A DNA stretch of 64,000 bases from Bimastos eiseni (taxonomy: Eukaryota > Annelida > Clitellata > Crassiclitellata > Lumbricidae): contig OY365806.1 of the NCBI GenBank assembly GCA_959347315.1, positions 30,766,156-30,830,155 on the forward strand, in the 5' to 3' direction. The position numbers and the translations under genes were made by a program. The notes under the pieces are model-generated. The model did not search any database. It saw only the letters and a list, made by a program, of their open reading frames with translations, and was not told the origin of the DNA. Shown in pieces: positions 9,800 through 20,945 of the stretch (position 1 is its first letter; every line of letters begins with the position of its first letter).

Positions 9800-11970
9800 T
9801 CGTGCTCCGTCTCTGAGCAATGCAGGTCCTGGTTTTCCAAAGACCAAGGTCAAGACTTTCAACCTCAAGACTCAAACCAAGACTATCTCTGAACCTCAAG
9901 ACCAAGGCTTTTGGTCTCAAGAGGCCCTACCAAAACTTTTAAGCATGAACTCAAGAATAGTGCACTGCATATCAAGACCTTGGTCCAAAGGACAAAAAGA
10001 CGGATAATAATTATAGTTCGGTTGGGTCTAAAAGCTTGGGTTTAATTGTTTTTACGTGACTGTACAAGAAGAAAAACAGAGTCGTTTATCATCTCGGTGT
10101 TTTCTTCATCAACAGACGATCATAATAATGTTGCGAAGATGTACATACATACATACACACACACGCGCGCGCGCGCGCGCGCGCACACACACACATACAT
10201 ACATACATACATACATACATGCATGTGAGCTGTTTCTGTCGATTTTCAGTGTTAGAATAACTCAGAGACAAGCGCCGTTATTTTCTCGGCCTCGTGAAGG
10301 GTGCGTGTACTTTGTTTTCATAGTCGTCCATTGAAGACTTAATTCGGTGAAGGTGGCAAATAATGCGTACCTGGTGGTGATCTACTGAGAGGGGATTAAC
10401 CCCTCTGACTCATCGGAAGATATGTCTGTCGGTGCGAGTCATCGAAGCGAGTCATCGCTTACATAAAGGAACGTGGCGGCTATTCACACTCGGGCCACGC
10501 ATGGCTGCTCCAGCGTGAAGAAGCGTTCCACTTTAGATACCACACAACTATGAACAATTCCAACATACATGTTAACTCCATATACATCTTGAATCTTTGA
10601 TGAATGCGTACGGTGTACGCATTGGAATGCAAAAATGCATATATACATGTATGATATATATATTTATATACAATTTTTTATATATGCATATATATATATA
10701 TATATATATGCCTATATACTAGACAGATGCACGGATATAAAGAGAGAAAGAGACATTTGCTAACAGAGTGAGAGGGCCCTCATATTATAATATTTAGGCA
10801 TAAGCTTTTATGTAGCAACCTGGAAGACCTTGAACCGATTGGCCTATTGTGTGAAAGCACTGAGAGGATGGTAGGCCTACAGGTATGTAGCCTACTGTTC
10901 GTATTGCATTGCATGCTATTCCCTGAGTTGGGGCAAGTAGTGGTAGGCCTATGTTGCCTAAGACATATTGTGAAATGAGAGTAAACTTTGACTGATAGTA
11001 TACAAGGAACGTGAATCAGCTTCATATGAGGTGGTATGCCTTTCTGAAGTACTTTTTAGCTTTACTCTAGGCCTACTATAGGCCTATTTATCAAATTAAC
11101 AATAATCAAACAATGAGAAATCGACATGGGGAGTTGTAGTGTCGAATGGTGTGTAACATCGGTGACGTCACAGTTGATAGGAAGGCCCAGAAGGTCTAAA
11201 ATGCAAATTATAATGATTTTGTGCAGAAATTAGATTGCATTAGTCCCACGCAGTACGAATAATTGATCATTTGATACATACAGAACAGATGCCACTAAAC
11301 AAGTAAGTAATCTTTATTGACAAACCTCCACATTTCACAACAATACACAGAGCATGTAGTGAAGAAATAGCACGTACCGCATCAATAAAATGGTTATCAC
11401 ATCGGCAGTTTTATAGTCACTATACCGACAATGAACGATTCTCAACTATCGTCAAACTCCCCTCAAGGCCTCAACCTCAGGCGAAGTCATGTCTCATCAT
11501 CTTACCTTATATTTACAATTATTTGAACAGCAGGCCTATAAAGTGGCGCTAAATCTCCTAGGTTTATATATCATAGACCTACTTGTGCGATTGGAAGTCA
11601 AATTTAAGTGCGTACAACGTTTTCCTTCATCATGTGACAAACTACTGCAGGCTACTTCCTACTGCCAACAGCTGAGTTTGCTAACAATGATTTTTTGTAT
11701 CCAAGGTTTAACGTCGTCCTATGACACCAATGGCCGTTGACGACAAAACATTGACTTCTAAATACAACCGTTTATTATTATATCGGTCGCAAATAATAGG
11801 CTACTACAGTTAATCGTGCGTTCAGCAATCAATTGCTAGGTTGCGCTGCGCGCGTTTGCAAATCTCTGATGAGAAATGTGTAATCTATGTAACAAAGATG
11901 TCTCAAAGTACAGAGCAAAATTAATGCTGTCAAATAAGCACAAATGGCATGGGTTGAAATATGTGTAGTT
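9800..11970. other. Spacer upstream of the SH3BP5-like gene
   Basis: Contains a long alternating purine-pyrimidine microsatellite (10139-10227), an AT-rich stretch near 10638-10720, a short hairpin (AGAGGGG-ATTA-ACCCCTCT) near 10386-10404, and a perfect cAMP-response-element palindrome TGACGTCA at 11163-11170, some 820 bp before the SH3BP5-like start codon. The SH3BP5-like promoter must lie at the 3' end of this stretch, but no core promoter element could be fixed. Confidence 0.5.
10139..10227. repeat. Compound (AC)/(GC)/(ACAT) microsatellite, uninterrupted purine-pyrimidine alternation
   Basis: ACAT units, then AC, then about nine GC dinucleotides, then AC, then ACAT units. Every adjacent pair over about 89 bp alternates purine and pyrimidine, the composition that most favours left-handed Z-DNA. 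Confidence 0.95.
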
Positions 11971-11991
11971 TAATGTAGGGAGTTCGTCGTC

Positions 11992-12102
11992 ATGGAGGTC
12001 AGCCGTTCTTCGGAAGATCCGACTGATCTTTTGCCGACCGAAGCCAACTGGGACGAAGACGAGGCAGAAGACGAGGGAGAAGGTTTAGATCCCAGAGTTC
12101 AG
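11992..12102 (+). CDS. SH3BP5: SH3BP5-like exon 1 (start exon)
   Basis: Thirty-seven codons from ATG to V-Q, then donor GTAAGC, phase 0. The lead is acidic (W-D-E-D-E-A-E-D-E-G-E-G) and ends with LDPRVQ, the usual entry to the family coiled coil. Confidence 0.93.
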
Positions 12103-15100
12103 GTAAGCGCTTTAAATGGTTGGTTGTTTTCATTTTGAATATTTTGTCAAATTTGAGAATGTGGCTACACCAGACTAGAGCACTGAAACATCCGCACAGC
12201 AAATTTTCTACCAAAAACATTTGTTTGGTAACGGCTTACCTATGACATCGGGGACCGCGACTTAACGCATAATATTTTGATTTTTTGGACTGCTGATATT
12301 GGTCATATCAAAATACTTCCAGCGTGTGATTGGCACAGAGGAGTATGTAAGCTTCGTATATGTCTAAAAACGACACTAACCTAACCCTTACCCTAACCGA
12401 CCCTCACGATGCTTAACCTGACCCTAAGCGATCCTCACGATGTATAATTACTGGTGAACCTGCGGCCATTGTGATTGGCACAAAGGAGTAAGTAAGCTTC
12501 GTATAATTATGTCTAAAATGACATTGCGATCCCGATGATATAAGTAAGCCATGGTAATTCACCATATCCTTTATTGACGAGGAGCCTATTGCATTTGCCT
12601 CTGGACCCCTCCTATCTGGATGCCCTGTACTCGTGCCTCTCTGTTTGACTGGGTATCTCTCTGACAGCGGCCCTTGTATGCCTGAAACAGAGGGGTCTTT
12701 ACAGGCGACCATTTTCAAGGATCCCATGTGCAGTATTGTCAGATGAATACTTTTTCTGAGGACTCCTCATAGGCACCCCTTCCCAAGGGATCTTCGTAGA
12801 TAAACCCTATGAGTATCCGTTAATTGACTCAACAGGAGATTCGCATGCGTATCCATTTTTTGAAGGTTCTTCATAGATGCATGTAATTGGGAGGATGTTA
12901 ATCTGTTCTATTTTGTTTAGGATGAGTTAGAAGCTTTAAACAGTGCTGCAGAAAGCATCAATAGACTTGAAAATGAAGTTCAGGTTTGTTAATGTTCATT
13001 TTAAACAAATTTATCAGAATGGAAATTCATATGTGTGTATTTATATTTTGTGTGTGTATTTATGCTATTTGCTTATTGGGTATGAGTTGTTAATATTAAT
13101 GGTTTGCTCCGAAATCAGCCAACCACTTTTGTCCGTTGACCTAGTTAGTTAATATTTAGTTAAGTTCTTAGTTAAACATTCTCTAAGATTAGTTTAATAT
13201 TTAGAATATATTTTGCCTCCATTTAATATTTGTCTCACTGCTGCCTTTAAACTGAGATGTAACCTGGGTGTAATGTTAATCAATCAAAATCAATCAAAAA
13301 TACTTGATATAGCACCCCTTCAAGATATCTACTCATTTGACCATTCTAGACCTCCTATAGGGTGACACAAAAGTTCATTTACTGTTTTCAAATTTCACTA
13401 TCTCGGTCAAAATGATTCAGATATCTTAAATATTTTCAAGTGTATACAGGATTCATTTATTAAATAATCCTGAAATTAATTTTTAAGTCGAACATGCATT
13501 AAATGACATGACAGTGTACAACGCGGCACAAGAGGTGTGTTGCTGGCTCATGCCTGGATGTGACGTAACCATTATTCACGCCACTAAATTGGAAAAAAAT
13601 AGGAGCATGGACACTGGACTCTGGAAGACTGGTCTAATGTTTTGTTTACCGATGAGTCGCCGTTCAAGGTGTTTTATGTACCAAGTTTATGTACAAAACT
13701 CTACAGTTTGGGGTTCACAGGAAGGGAACGTTCCATCTGCTCCACAGATGACTTTTAGTCCCTCAAGGAGGATGTGAGGTGGGACTGATGGCCAGTGGTC
13801 TTACACACCTTAATTTTGCGTCAAATGATACCAGACTGAACTCGCAGTCCTACACTGGAAACATTCTCGGGCAATATGTGAAGCCAGTGTTCGAGTGACA
13901 ATGGCAGTGTTATGCAACGAAAGTTATTTGTTGTCAATGATCTTGGGAGTTCAGCAGGATGGTGCATGCTGTCATGCATAAGCTATGATGACAAAGTGAC
14001 TAGACTACAAGCTACTGTCGTGCATAAGGCTGCTGGATTAGCCACTAAAACTCTCTGGATATCTCTCCTATTGAGAACTTGTGCAGTATTTTGTCTCTCA
14101 GCTTTTATAAAAATTCTGAGTCAATAAACGTTGATTCACTGAAACATTGCCTCCAACGAGCATGGAGATCGATAGAAGTTGGGACACTTCAGTCGCTTAC
14201 CCAATCTATGTCATATAGAGCCTGTGCTGTCATTAAGAGGAATGAAAATACTGCATGCCAATAGCCTAAGTCTGTAAGAAATAGGTTGCAATATTGTTAT
14301 GGTCTACTATTTTGTTTACAGTGATAATAAGATGAACAAACTGTATCGCATGTCAGTTTTTTCCGGAAAACTGGTCCTCTTCAATATTTTAATAAATAAT
14401 TGCAATCACAAATTGGATCAAAGCCAAATTTGTACCAATATCTTTCATTTGACTAGTGTATGCACTGGTAAAATATCAGAAAAAAATATGAAGCCCTTCC
14501 TGAGAAAACGCATTTTTAAAACGGTGAACGAACTTTTGTGTCATCCTATATTTTTTCTCAGTTGTAATTATTGAAGGCTACTGAATAATTGTAATTAATG
14601 AGGTCTACTCAATAATTAGTCTCTGTCTGCTGGATGCAAATAAAAGATATTTAATATGATCTATATAAATGTGTGTGTGTTGTAATTGAATTACACATTT
14701 ACATGTTCCTTCTTCATGAAAATTCCCTCATTGCTGCTAATTTCCTGCCAGCCTAGACCATGATCAAACAAAGGGACAAGAAACTAAGTTGCAGGTTACA
14801 TGGCACCATGCTCCAGAATGCCGTATTGCATGTCTGAAAGAATGGTCTTGGATACAATTTGATACAAAGAATGGTCTTGGATACAGTTAGATAGAAAGAA
14901 TGGTCTTTAATACAATTAGATAGAAAGAATGGTCTTGGATACAGCTAGATAGAAAGTATAGTTTGGATATAGCTAGATAGAAAGAATGGTCTTGGCTATA
15001 GCTACAGAGAAAGAATGGTCTTGGATATGACAATAGAAAAAGAGTGTCTTGGATACAGTTATATATAAAGAATGGTCTTGGATACAGTTAGATAGAAAGA

Positions 15101-18100
15101 ATGGTCTTGGATACAGCTATATAGAAAGAATGGTCTTGGATACAGCTATATAGAAAGAATGGTCTTGGATATAGCTACAGAGAAAAAATGTCTTGGATAC
15201 AGCTAGATGTGTTGTCCTGTCATTGGAGATAGAATGGAGCAAAACAGGTCAGACAGTTACAAATCTGCTTTAGGCTGTTTCACTTGCAAATTAAGAAAGG
15301 CGGATAGAACCACGTCGCTATACACTCAGAGGTGAGCTGCAGAGCTCCTATTAGTTAACAGAGGCCACATTCGAGAGGCAGCACTAAACCTGCTGCAAAT
15401 TGGTTGTCAAACATGACCATTTTGTAATTTAAAATCATTGTTGTCATTTCTTAATTTCTTGGTGATTGTTCTGAAGAACTTTCTTCAATTTTCCTTGTAA
15501 CAACACAGAAAGCACGAGGAAAGTTTCGCTTGATGAAGGCAGAGTCAACTCAAAGACTTCGTGCTCTCTCAAAGAAGATCGGATCAAGAGTGATCTCAAA
15601 AGCACGGCCTTACTATGACCTGCTGATACAGTCACAGAAGGTAGGTCTAGGCATACAAGGAAGATCTTTCTTTTGTGCACTTGCTTCATTATGCTGCAGT
15701 ATTTACTGTTTGATGATTTCATCAATGAATGGTGGCTGCCAAATGTGCTTTGGGTAGTTGCTTGTAGATTAGGTCTCAAGGCTCAGGCCTATGCATTCAG
15801 TGTTAAGCCTACTAGGTAAACTGCCATAAGTCTTGAATGTTTTGACAGTGTGAATTCTATGGAATGGCGAAACTTCCTTGCTCAGCCTTGCTGTTTCTGA
15901 GGGTTTTCTTCTTCCTGATTCAAACAAACTTGTATCGTGTTTTTAAAATAAAGGTAGTTAATACTTAATTGAAACAAGATGCAATGCTGTTTATATATTT
16001 TTGGATGATCTTGATGTCTGACAGTTTGTTAAGTCACAGAGCCTGGATGTTGTAGTAAAGGTTGTTATTTTGTTGATTTGCTGTTGTCTTATTTTCAATC
16101 AACCCCAAGACCACACATCCAACAGTTATTATTGATAAAGGCTGATGATAAATTAGGCATTACCATGTCTTGCCTGATCTTACCATACCTTGTTTACCTT
16201 ACTTTGCTTCATCATATCTGGCCTTACCTTTTGGATTTTTTAGGCACAGCTTGAAGCTCAGAAGGCAACGATCAAATTCCAGAAGGCCAACAGTTTCTAC
16301 AAAGCAGCCAAAGAGACCGTGACATTGGCTGAGATACAGGTGGTCACAGAAGATGGTGCTGCTGTCTCGTTCGATTCCGCATGGCAGGAGATGCTCAATC
16401 ATGCCACCATGAAGGTCTGTCAATCAAAATTTGTTTCTTAATCAGAAGTGGTCTGTCAATCAAAAGAAACCTTATTATATGCCTGAAACAGTCCTTTGCT
16501 TGCTAATCCATTTGAGAGTCTGTAGGAATTTCTGAGCAACTTTGTTAAAAAAATACTTACATGTTGAATAATTCTGTTTGGATATTTGTGAAGTGGTCCA
16601 ACTTGTTTTCCTGTTGATGGATACCCATTATTCAGTTCATTGATTAATATTTAACACTTTTACTATCAGTCACTAAATTGAAAATCTTTTATTAATTTGA
16701 CAAAACTGTTTTTTGAGGATTTTGCATTTATTCAGATTTATGCTGGGGCAAATGATCGTCAGGCAGCAAATACCAATTGGTTAATATTCCAATTCGGATT
16801 TTTCTGCTTTAAAATTTTGATGCCTAATTGTTTTGTTGATTACTAAGTATGGCTGTTGCATGTGTTGAAGTTCATGGAAGCCGAGAAAGAGAAGGCAGCA
16901 TGTGAATTGGAGCATGAACTGAGAGCAAAAGAGTATGCCAACATTCAGCAAAAGGTGAACTTCTTCCAAAAAGAGATGCCTCGCTCTATCAACCGTGCCA
17001 AGTTAGTTTCATCCATTCTAGTAATCTGATGTATTCATATTGTAATTTGTTGAATTGTGTTCTTGCATGTCTTGGTTGTCTTATTCCTGCGTCACAAGAT
17101 GTACACTGTAGTACCACTGGCCATCTTAGCTTTATTCGTGAACACTCCTTTGTACAACAAAACTTTCACAAGCGAGTATTGTGTTCTTGATGCCAGAGTG
17201 TTGCACATAAGTTTGCTGCACTCTGTTGATGCTGCTGTGCCCAAGAAAGTCTAAAGTAGTGTTATATAACCTATATTAAAATAGTCATAGTTATTTAGCA
17301 CAATAGTATTTTGCTTCTATATTTAGTCAAACTGTTTACTGTCATATAAGACTTTTCTAGAATAACTAAGTTTCATAGCAAATTATCTACTTTTAATATG
17401 CATGGCACACCCTGAATTTGAATGCAGGTCTGTAATGTAAAAGCAGATGTGTTAGCCATTCTGCATCGCATCAGTTTTGTCCCTCATTGTTCAAAGTCAG
17501 TAATAATGTAGCTAAAGGTGGCCTTCTAATTCGTACTGTGTTCTAATTTCATGTGTCAAGTGTTTTTCAGCCTGTGATTTAGTGAAACTGTAAAACTGAA
17601 CATGTAATGTAATGATAATGGGTTTCACGTATAACTTATTATGAATATTCTGTTATGAGCAGGGGGGCACACTGTAAGAGTTACACTATGATGACTTTGG
17701 AGATGCCTTGTTTCTTAGCTGTTGTAATGCAACATCTACCCAAATGCATGGACTACATGGAAAAGAATGGTCCCTGCAACCCAAAAGATCTGTCCAAGAT
17801 GGTTGACAGATGATTCCAGACCTCTGACCATCCTTGGTATCTTTTGTTAATGTTGCTCCTTATTCTTAAGAGATTTGGCTTCCTCTGAAGAAGCTTGATC
17901 CTTTCCGATTGATCTATGCTAGATAAACCAACAGAATCCCTGATCATGTTACTCTGTACTTTCGTATCATTCTCTAAAGTACAACAGACTGGTGGTTTTT
18001 TATCTGCTTTAGGGTATTTTATGACCTCAAAGAAACGCTACAACTTCGGCTTCAGGTATTTTTATATGTACTCTTAAATTATTTTAGATAGCGTTAGTTT

Positions 18101-20945
18101 CTTAAGATAGTTCTGTCTGATGCATGGAAAAGTTGAGCACATGCTTAGGGCGCTATGTAAATGTTCATATACATACATACATACATACATACATACATAC
18201 ATGCATACATGCTGCTCAGATGTACAGTAGTAGATGATGTGGACAGTGTTTTACATGTTTAGGCAGTCCAATGTATTTGGTCATTTTTAATTGGACAGAC
18301 ACGTCTGGACTTGTTCAAATGAGATATGATTTTACAGATGCAGAGTAAAATATGATTGTCTATAATCCATATAGTTCGTTTGTAGTTTGACTTCTGTAAA
18401 AGAGAGTTGCTGGAATTGCCTTGTAGTGCAAATATTTGAAGAAGAATTCAATTTGCACTTGTTAACTGATGTTTGAAGACATACAAAGTTGAATACAAAT
18501 CAAAAATAAAAGCCATATATATCTGATTTTATGTAGAAACAGGTCATGTCACATCAAATAAGAGATTATAGTAGCATTTGATGCATTGAACTGCCTCAGG
18601 TGGCGTGACAGGTCTATTGGAGAATCAGTTGAAAGAGTTGATTTGATCAGATAAATTTCTTTATTATGTTGTAACTATCACAGCTCATTTGCAATGGTTC
18701 TCCTGAGTATCAGGTTTACTTTGAAATTTAAGTCAGTGGGATCTTTACAGAAGTAGTTGACGGCAATCGCCTTTGTTGTTAAAAGCTGGCGTTAAACTCT
18801 GCATCCAATCCAAATAGATCAAATTCTTTTTGTAATTAGATTCTAGATCAGATTAGTTTAAAAGTTTTACTAATCATGATACTTAAATCAGTGGGTCAAA
18901 TAAGTAGTTGACGGCCATGACCTTTGTTGTCAAAAGGGTGCCGGGTACCCGCCAAAGGCTGACTGCCTGGGCAATGAAATCGATTCTTGGGTACCTGACA
19001 TTCCTTAAAAATGCATGATTTTATCTTAAACCGATTATACCGGAAATGTTCTGTCGATCATATTAGCTGACTACCTGGACAATGAAATCAGTTCTCTGGT
19101 GCCCGACATTCTGTAAAAATTTGCAATTCCCTATATTTCCTAAAAAAAGTCCACGGGGACAGGTTCCAGGGCCGTGATTTCAGCATCTTTGGACAGTTTT
19201 AATCCTGTATGACATTAAGGAGATGATAGAGTGCACACCATTTGACAATGATTTCTGAGTCCTTTGATTAACTTATAAGAAATTTGATAAGATTTTATTG
19301 TCCATTGTATTCTATTTGATGCGATCTGTTTAATGCGCTGTTGTAGGCCGAGCGCCAAAATGCAGAAGACCTTCATCTAGCCTTAATCTGTAGCAAGCAG
19401 AAATACAAGATGGCACTTAACAGCCTTGAGAACATCTCGGAAGAGGTTCATCGAAGTCGACGTCTTCGTCTGCAGATGCCGCTCTGGCGGACGCCCGGAG
19501 TGGGTGCCGAGTCAGACGCCTGCAGCGAGATGTCCGACATGCCTTCAATCAACCTTGGTAAGTCATCTGCTCATGTAGCATAATGTTGTCATTGTTCACA
19601 ATGTTCATGCTATGACAACGAATGGGATTATTTTCCCTGTAGCTTATAACTGTTGTTGGGAAGGGGTTAAAACTAAATAACAGCCTGACCACACAAAGAA
19701 AGTTCTGTAATATTTTAGTTGGTGTGCTATCTTTGTATCATCACAAGCGACTGTATAAATCTGTCTCGGTTTATCTGTTTTTCTCTCATGTTTCTCTTTG
19801 TAGCCAATCTGTCTGTGTGTCTGTTTCTGTCTTTATCTGGGCAGAGAGACAAAGGTGAAAGAGGTAAAGAGGTAGATAATTGGGTTAATAAGATGATGAT
19901 GGTGGTGGAAATGATGAAGTTGTGATAATATAGATTCATAATATTTTGCTTTATGAGGCTCTATAACGATGCTTTTGTCAAAACTCATACTTGACAGCCA
20001 TGTTTCATTGGTGTAGATTTCATGTCAGAAACAGCCAGTCAAGTCTCGTTCGACGACTTTGCAGATGACGGCACATGGAGTCCACAGCTCGACTTAGACT
20101 TTGCCCTCGAGGATGAGCCCCCGCGAGAATCAGAAACGCCTCCCATTCCAAAAGAACAGTCCGGAGGTAAAATGCCATCAGATGCAAGCACCTCTAAAAG
20201 CCTAGGCCAGATCTGGGCCCGGCTTGGAAACGGCCTTACACGCATGACACTGGAGATTGGGAAGATATCATCCAGCACTGGGGATAAAACCGAGGGAAAG
20301 CCAGACTCCACCGGGGCGATGGAACGAGATGACACAGTTGATGGAGCAGAGGACCAGTGCATGTCGGAGCAGACAGCAAGAAGAACGAGTGAGCCGGTGA
20401 TTAAGAACAGGCGTATCATACGATCAACGAGCTGTGAGCGACTTATCGTTCAGCAGATGAGTGTTGTGAACCTTGGTGCGGCAGATCCCACGGACTCCTC
20501 GCAGAGGGTAATTGGGAAGCCACCGATTCCATATGGTGCACGCCGGATGTCTGTAAGCTCGCTCAAGTCTGGGGTATACGTGACACAGATGGTTGCACCT
20601 CTGCCAGAGAAACAAGATGCCCTGAAATCCTCAAGCCCCATCAAACAGGAAGTGTCTGTTAGTCAACAGTTTCCAATCCTTTATGACTTAAAGTCAACTA
20701 ACCAGAAGGGAACGTCCACCTGGAAGCCAGTGAGTTTTATGCAAAGTCTACAGGGTTCTGGAACATCGGCTGCCCCAAAAAGTCAGGCTTCTCCACTACG
20801 GGTGCCTGCCAGAACTGCAATTGCTGTGCCAAACCAGTTGCCTACAAAATCAAGTCCTGCAAAATCAAGTGACGTTCACCCAAATGGCAAGTCTTCCCAC
20901 CCAACCGAACCAATCACTACAAAAGGAGAGGAAATATTCGTATGA
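11992..20945 (+). CDS. SH3BP5: SH3BP5/Sab-family coiled-coil protein (Rab11 GEF family), complete gene, 8 exons
   Basis: My splice model joins 11992-12102, 12921-12983, 15509-15640, 16244-16414, 16871-17001, 18013-18055, 19347-19557 and 20017-20945 with all phases agreeing and GT-AG at every intron, giving 596 aa. The ATG is preceded by an in-frame TAA (11971-11973) and has G at -3 and +4. An acidic N-terminal lead ends in L-D-P-R-V-Q. A long coiled coil (about residues 38-285) carries family signatures AQLEAQKAT, AAKETVTLAE, FDSAWQEMLNHAT and YKMAL-x-x-LE-x-IS-x-E-x-H. The last 300 residues are Ser/Pro-rich and probably disordered, making the protein longer than human SH3BP5 (about 455 aa). 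SH3BP5 proteins activate Rab11 through the coiled coil and, as Sab, bind JNK at mitochondria; Rab11 exchange is the likelier ancestral role. It converges on the beta-spectrin gene. Confidence 0.95.
12327..12522. repeat. Diverged direct duplication in SH3BP5-like intron 1
   Basis: About 45 bp beginning GTGATTGGCACAGAGGAGTA near 12327 recurs near 12471 (GTGATTGGCACAAAGGAGTA). Between them lies a short run of degenerate telomere-like CCTAACCC words (about 12379-12415). Confidence 0.75.
12921..12983 (+). CDS. SH3BP5: SH3BP5-like exon 2
   Basis: Twenty-one codons, D-E-L-E-A-L-N to N-E-V-Q, between acceptor TTTAG and donor GTTTGT, phase 0 on both sides. First heptads of the coiled coil. Confidence 0.93.
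13260..13355 (-). mobile_element. SINE 3'-tail remnant (GGGGTGCTATAT family)
   Basis: On the minus strand this reads TGAGTAGATATCTTGAAGG then GGTGCTATATCAAG and ends in ATTGATT units. Related tails lie on plus at 30294, 57398 and 58750. The mariner element inserts exactly at its inner edge. Confidence 0.5.
13358..14548 (+). mobile_element. Tc1/mariner-type DNA transposon, decayed, both TIRs present
   Basis: The left end TAGGGTGACACAAAAGTTC and the inverted right end (TAGGATGACACAAAAGTTC on the minus strand) form about 33-bp imperfect terminal inverted repeats that continue to GTTTT. The element is flanked by TA on both sides (13356-13357 and 14549-14550), the target duplication expected of this superfamily. 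Length is about 1.19 kb. It lies in SH3BP5-like intron 2 in sense orientation. Confidence 0.9.
13508..14264 (+). pseudogene. Broken Tc1/mariner transposase
   Basis: Fragments in different frames read W-S-N-V-L-F-T-D-E-S-P-F-K-V-F (an acidic-strand motif of the DDE/D catalytic domain), N-I-L-G-Q-Y-V-K-P-V, and near 14055 D-I-S-P-I-E-N-L followed by Q-R-A-W-R-S-I-E, the usual C-terminal order of Tc1/mariner transposases. Several stops and frameshifts separate the pieces, so no active enzyme is encoded. Confidence 0.85.
14831..15212. repeat. 29-bp minisatellite in SH3BP5-like intron 2
   Basis: About 12-13 diverged copies of a unit built on AGAATGGTCTTGGATACAG followed by CTAGATAGAA. Copy length varies by a few bases. 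Confidence 0.9.
15509..15640 (+). CDS. SH3BP5: SH3BP5-like exon 3
   Basis: Forty-four codons from K-A-R-G-K-F to S-Q-K between acceptor ACACAG and donor GTAGGT. Contains the basic L-S-K-K-I-G segment and A-R-P-Y-Y, the counterpart of the SKPYW segment of vertebrate members. Confidence 0.93.
16244..16414 (+). CDS. SH3BP5: SH3BP5-like exon 4 (most conserved)
   Basis: Fifty-seven codons from A-Q-L-E-A-Q-K to N-H-A-T-M-K. Carries AQLEAQKAT, AAKET and FDSAWQEMLNHAT, nearly identical to vertebrate SH3BP5. Donor GTCTGT. Confidence 0.96.
16871..17001 (+). CDS. SH3BP5: SH3BP5-like exon 5
   Basis: Forty-three codons plus two bases from F-M-E-A-E-K-E to N-R-A, ending in a split Lys codon before donor GTTAGT. 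Coiled coil. Confidence 0.93.
18013..18055 (+). CDS. SH3BP5: SH3BP5-like exon 6 (43 nt)
   Basis: Short exon completing the split Lys, then V-F-Y-D-L-K-E-T-L-Q-L-R-L-Q, matching the KPYFELKAKYYVQLEQL area of vertebrate members. Acceptor TTTAG, donor GTATTT. Confidence 0.9.
18165..18212. repeat. (CATA)n microsatellite
   Basis: About eleven ATAC units with one GCATAC interruption, in SH3BP5-like intron 6. Confidence 0.9.
18715..19130. repeat. Interleaved diverged direct repeats in SH3BP5-like intron 6
   Basis: A block around GTAGTTGACGGCAATCGCC (18752) recurs as GTAGTTGACGGCCATGACC (18904). A second block around GACTGCCTGGGCAATGAAAT (18961) recurs as GACTACCTGGACAATGAAAT (19069). Spacings are about 150 and 108 bp, so this may be a decayed tandem unit or two overlapping element copies. 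Confidence 0.7.
19347..19557 (+). CDS. SH3BP5: SH3BP5-like exon 7
   Basis: Seventy codons plus one base. Holds Y-K-M-A-L-N-S-L-E-N-I-S-E-E-V-H followed by an Arg-rich turn, the end of the coiled coil. Donor GTAAGT. Confidence 0.94.
20017..20945 (+). CDS. SH3BP5: SH3BP5-like exon 8 (long terminal exon, stop TGA 20943-20945)
   Basis: A split Asp codon opens a 929-nt terminal exon. The protein is Ser/Pro/Thr-rich with acidic patches at its start (D-D-F-A-D-D-G-T-W, D-L-D-F-A-L-E-D-E) and Arg-Arg-x-Ser sites that could be phosphorylated. No folded domain is recognised. Confidence 0.93.

Noticed and set aside
12379..12415. Interstitial telomere repeat
   Set aside because: Only a few degenerate CCTAACCC words; too short and imperfect to call.
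20039..20419. 126-codon minus-strand open frame
   Set aside because: Antisense shadow of the long terminal exon of the SH3BP5-like gene.
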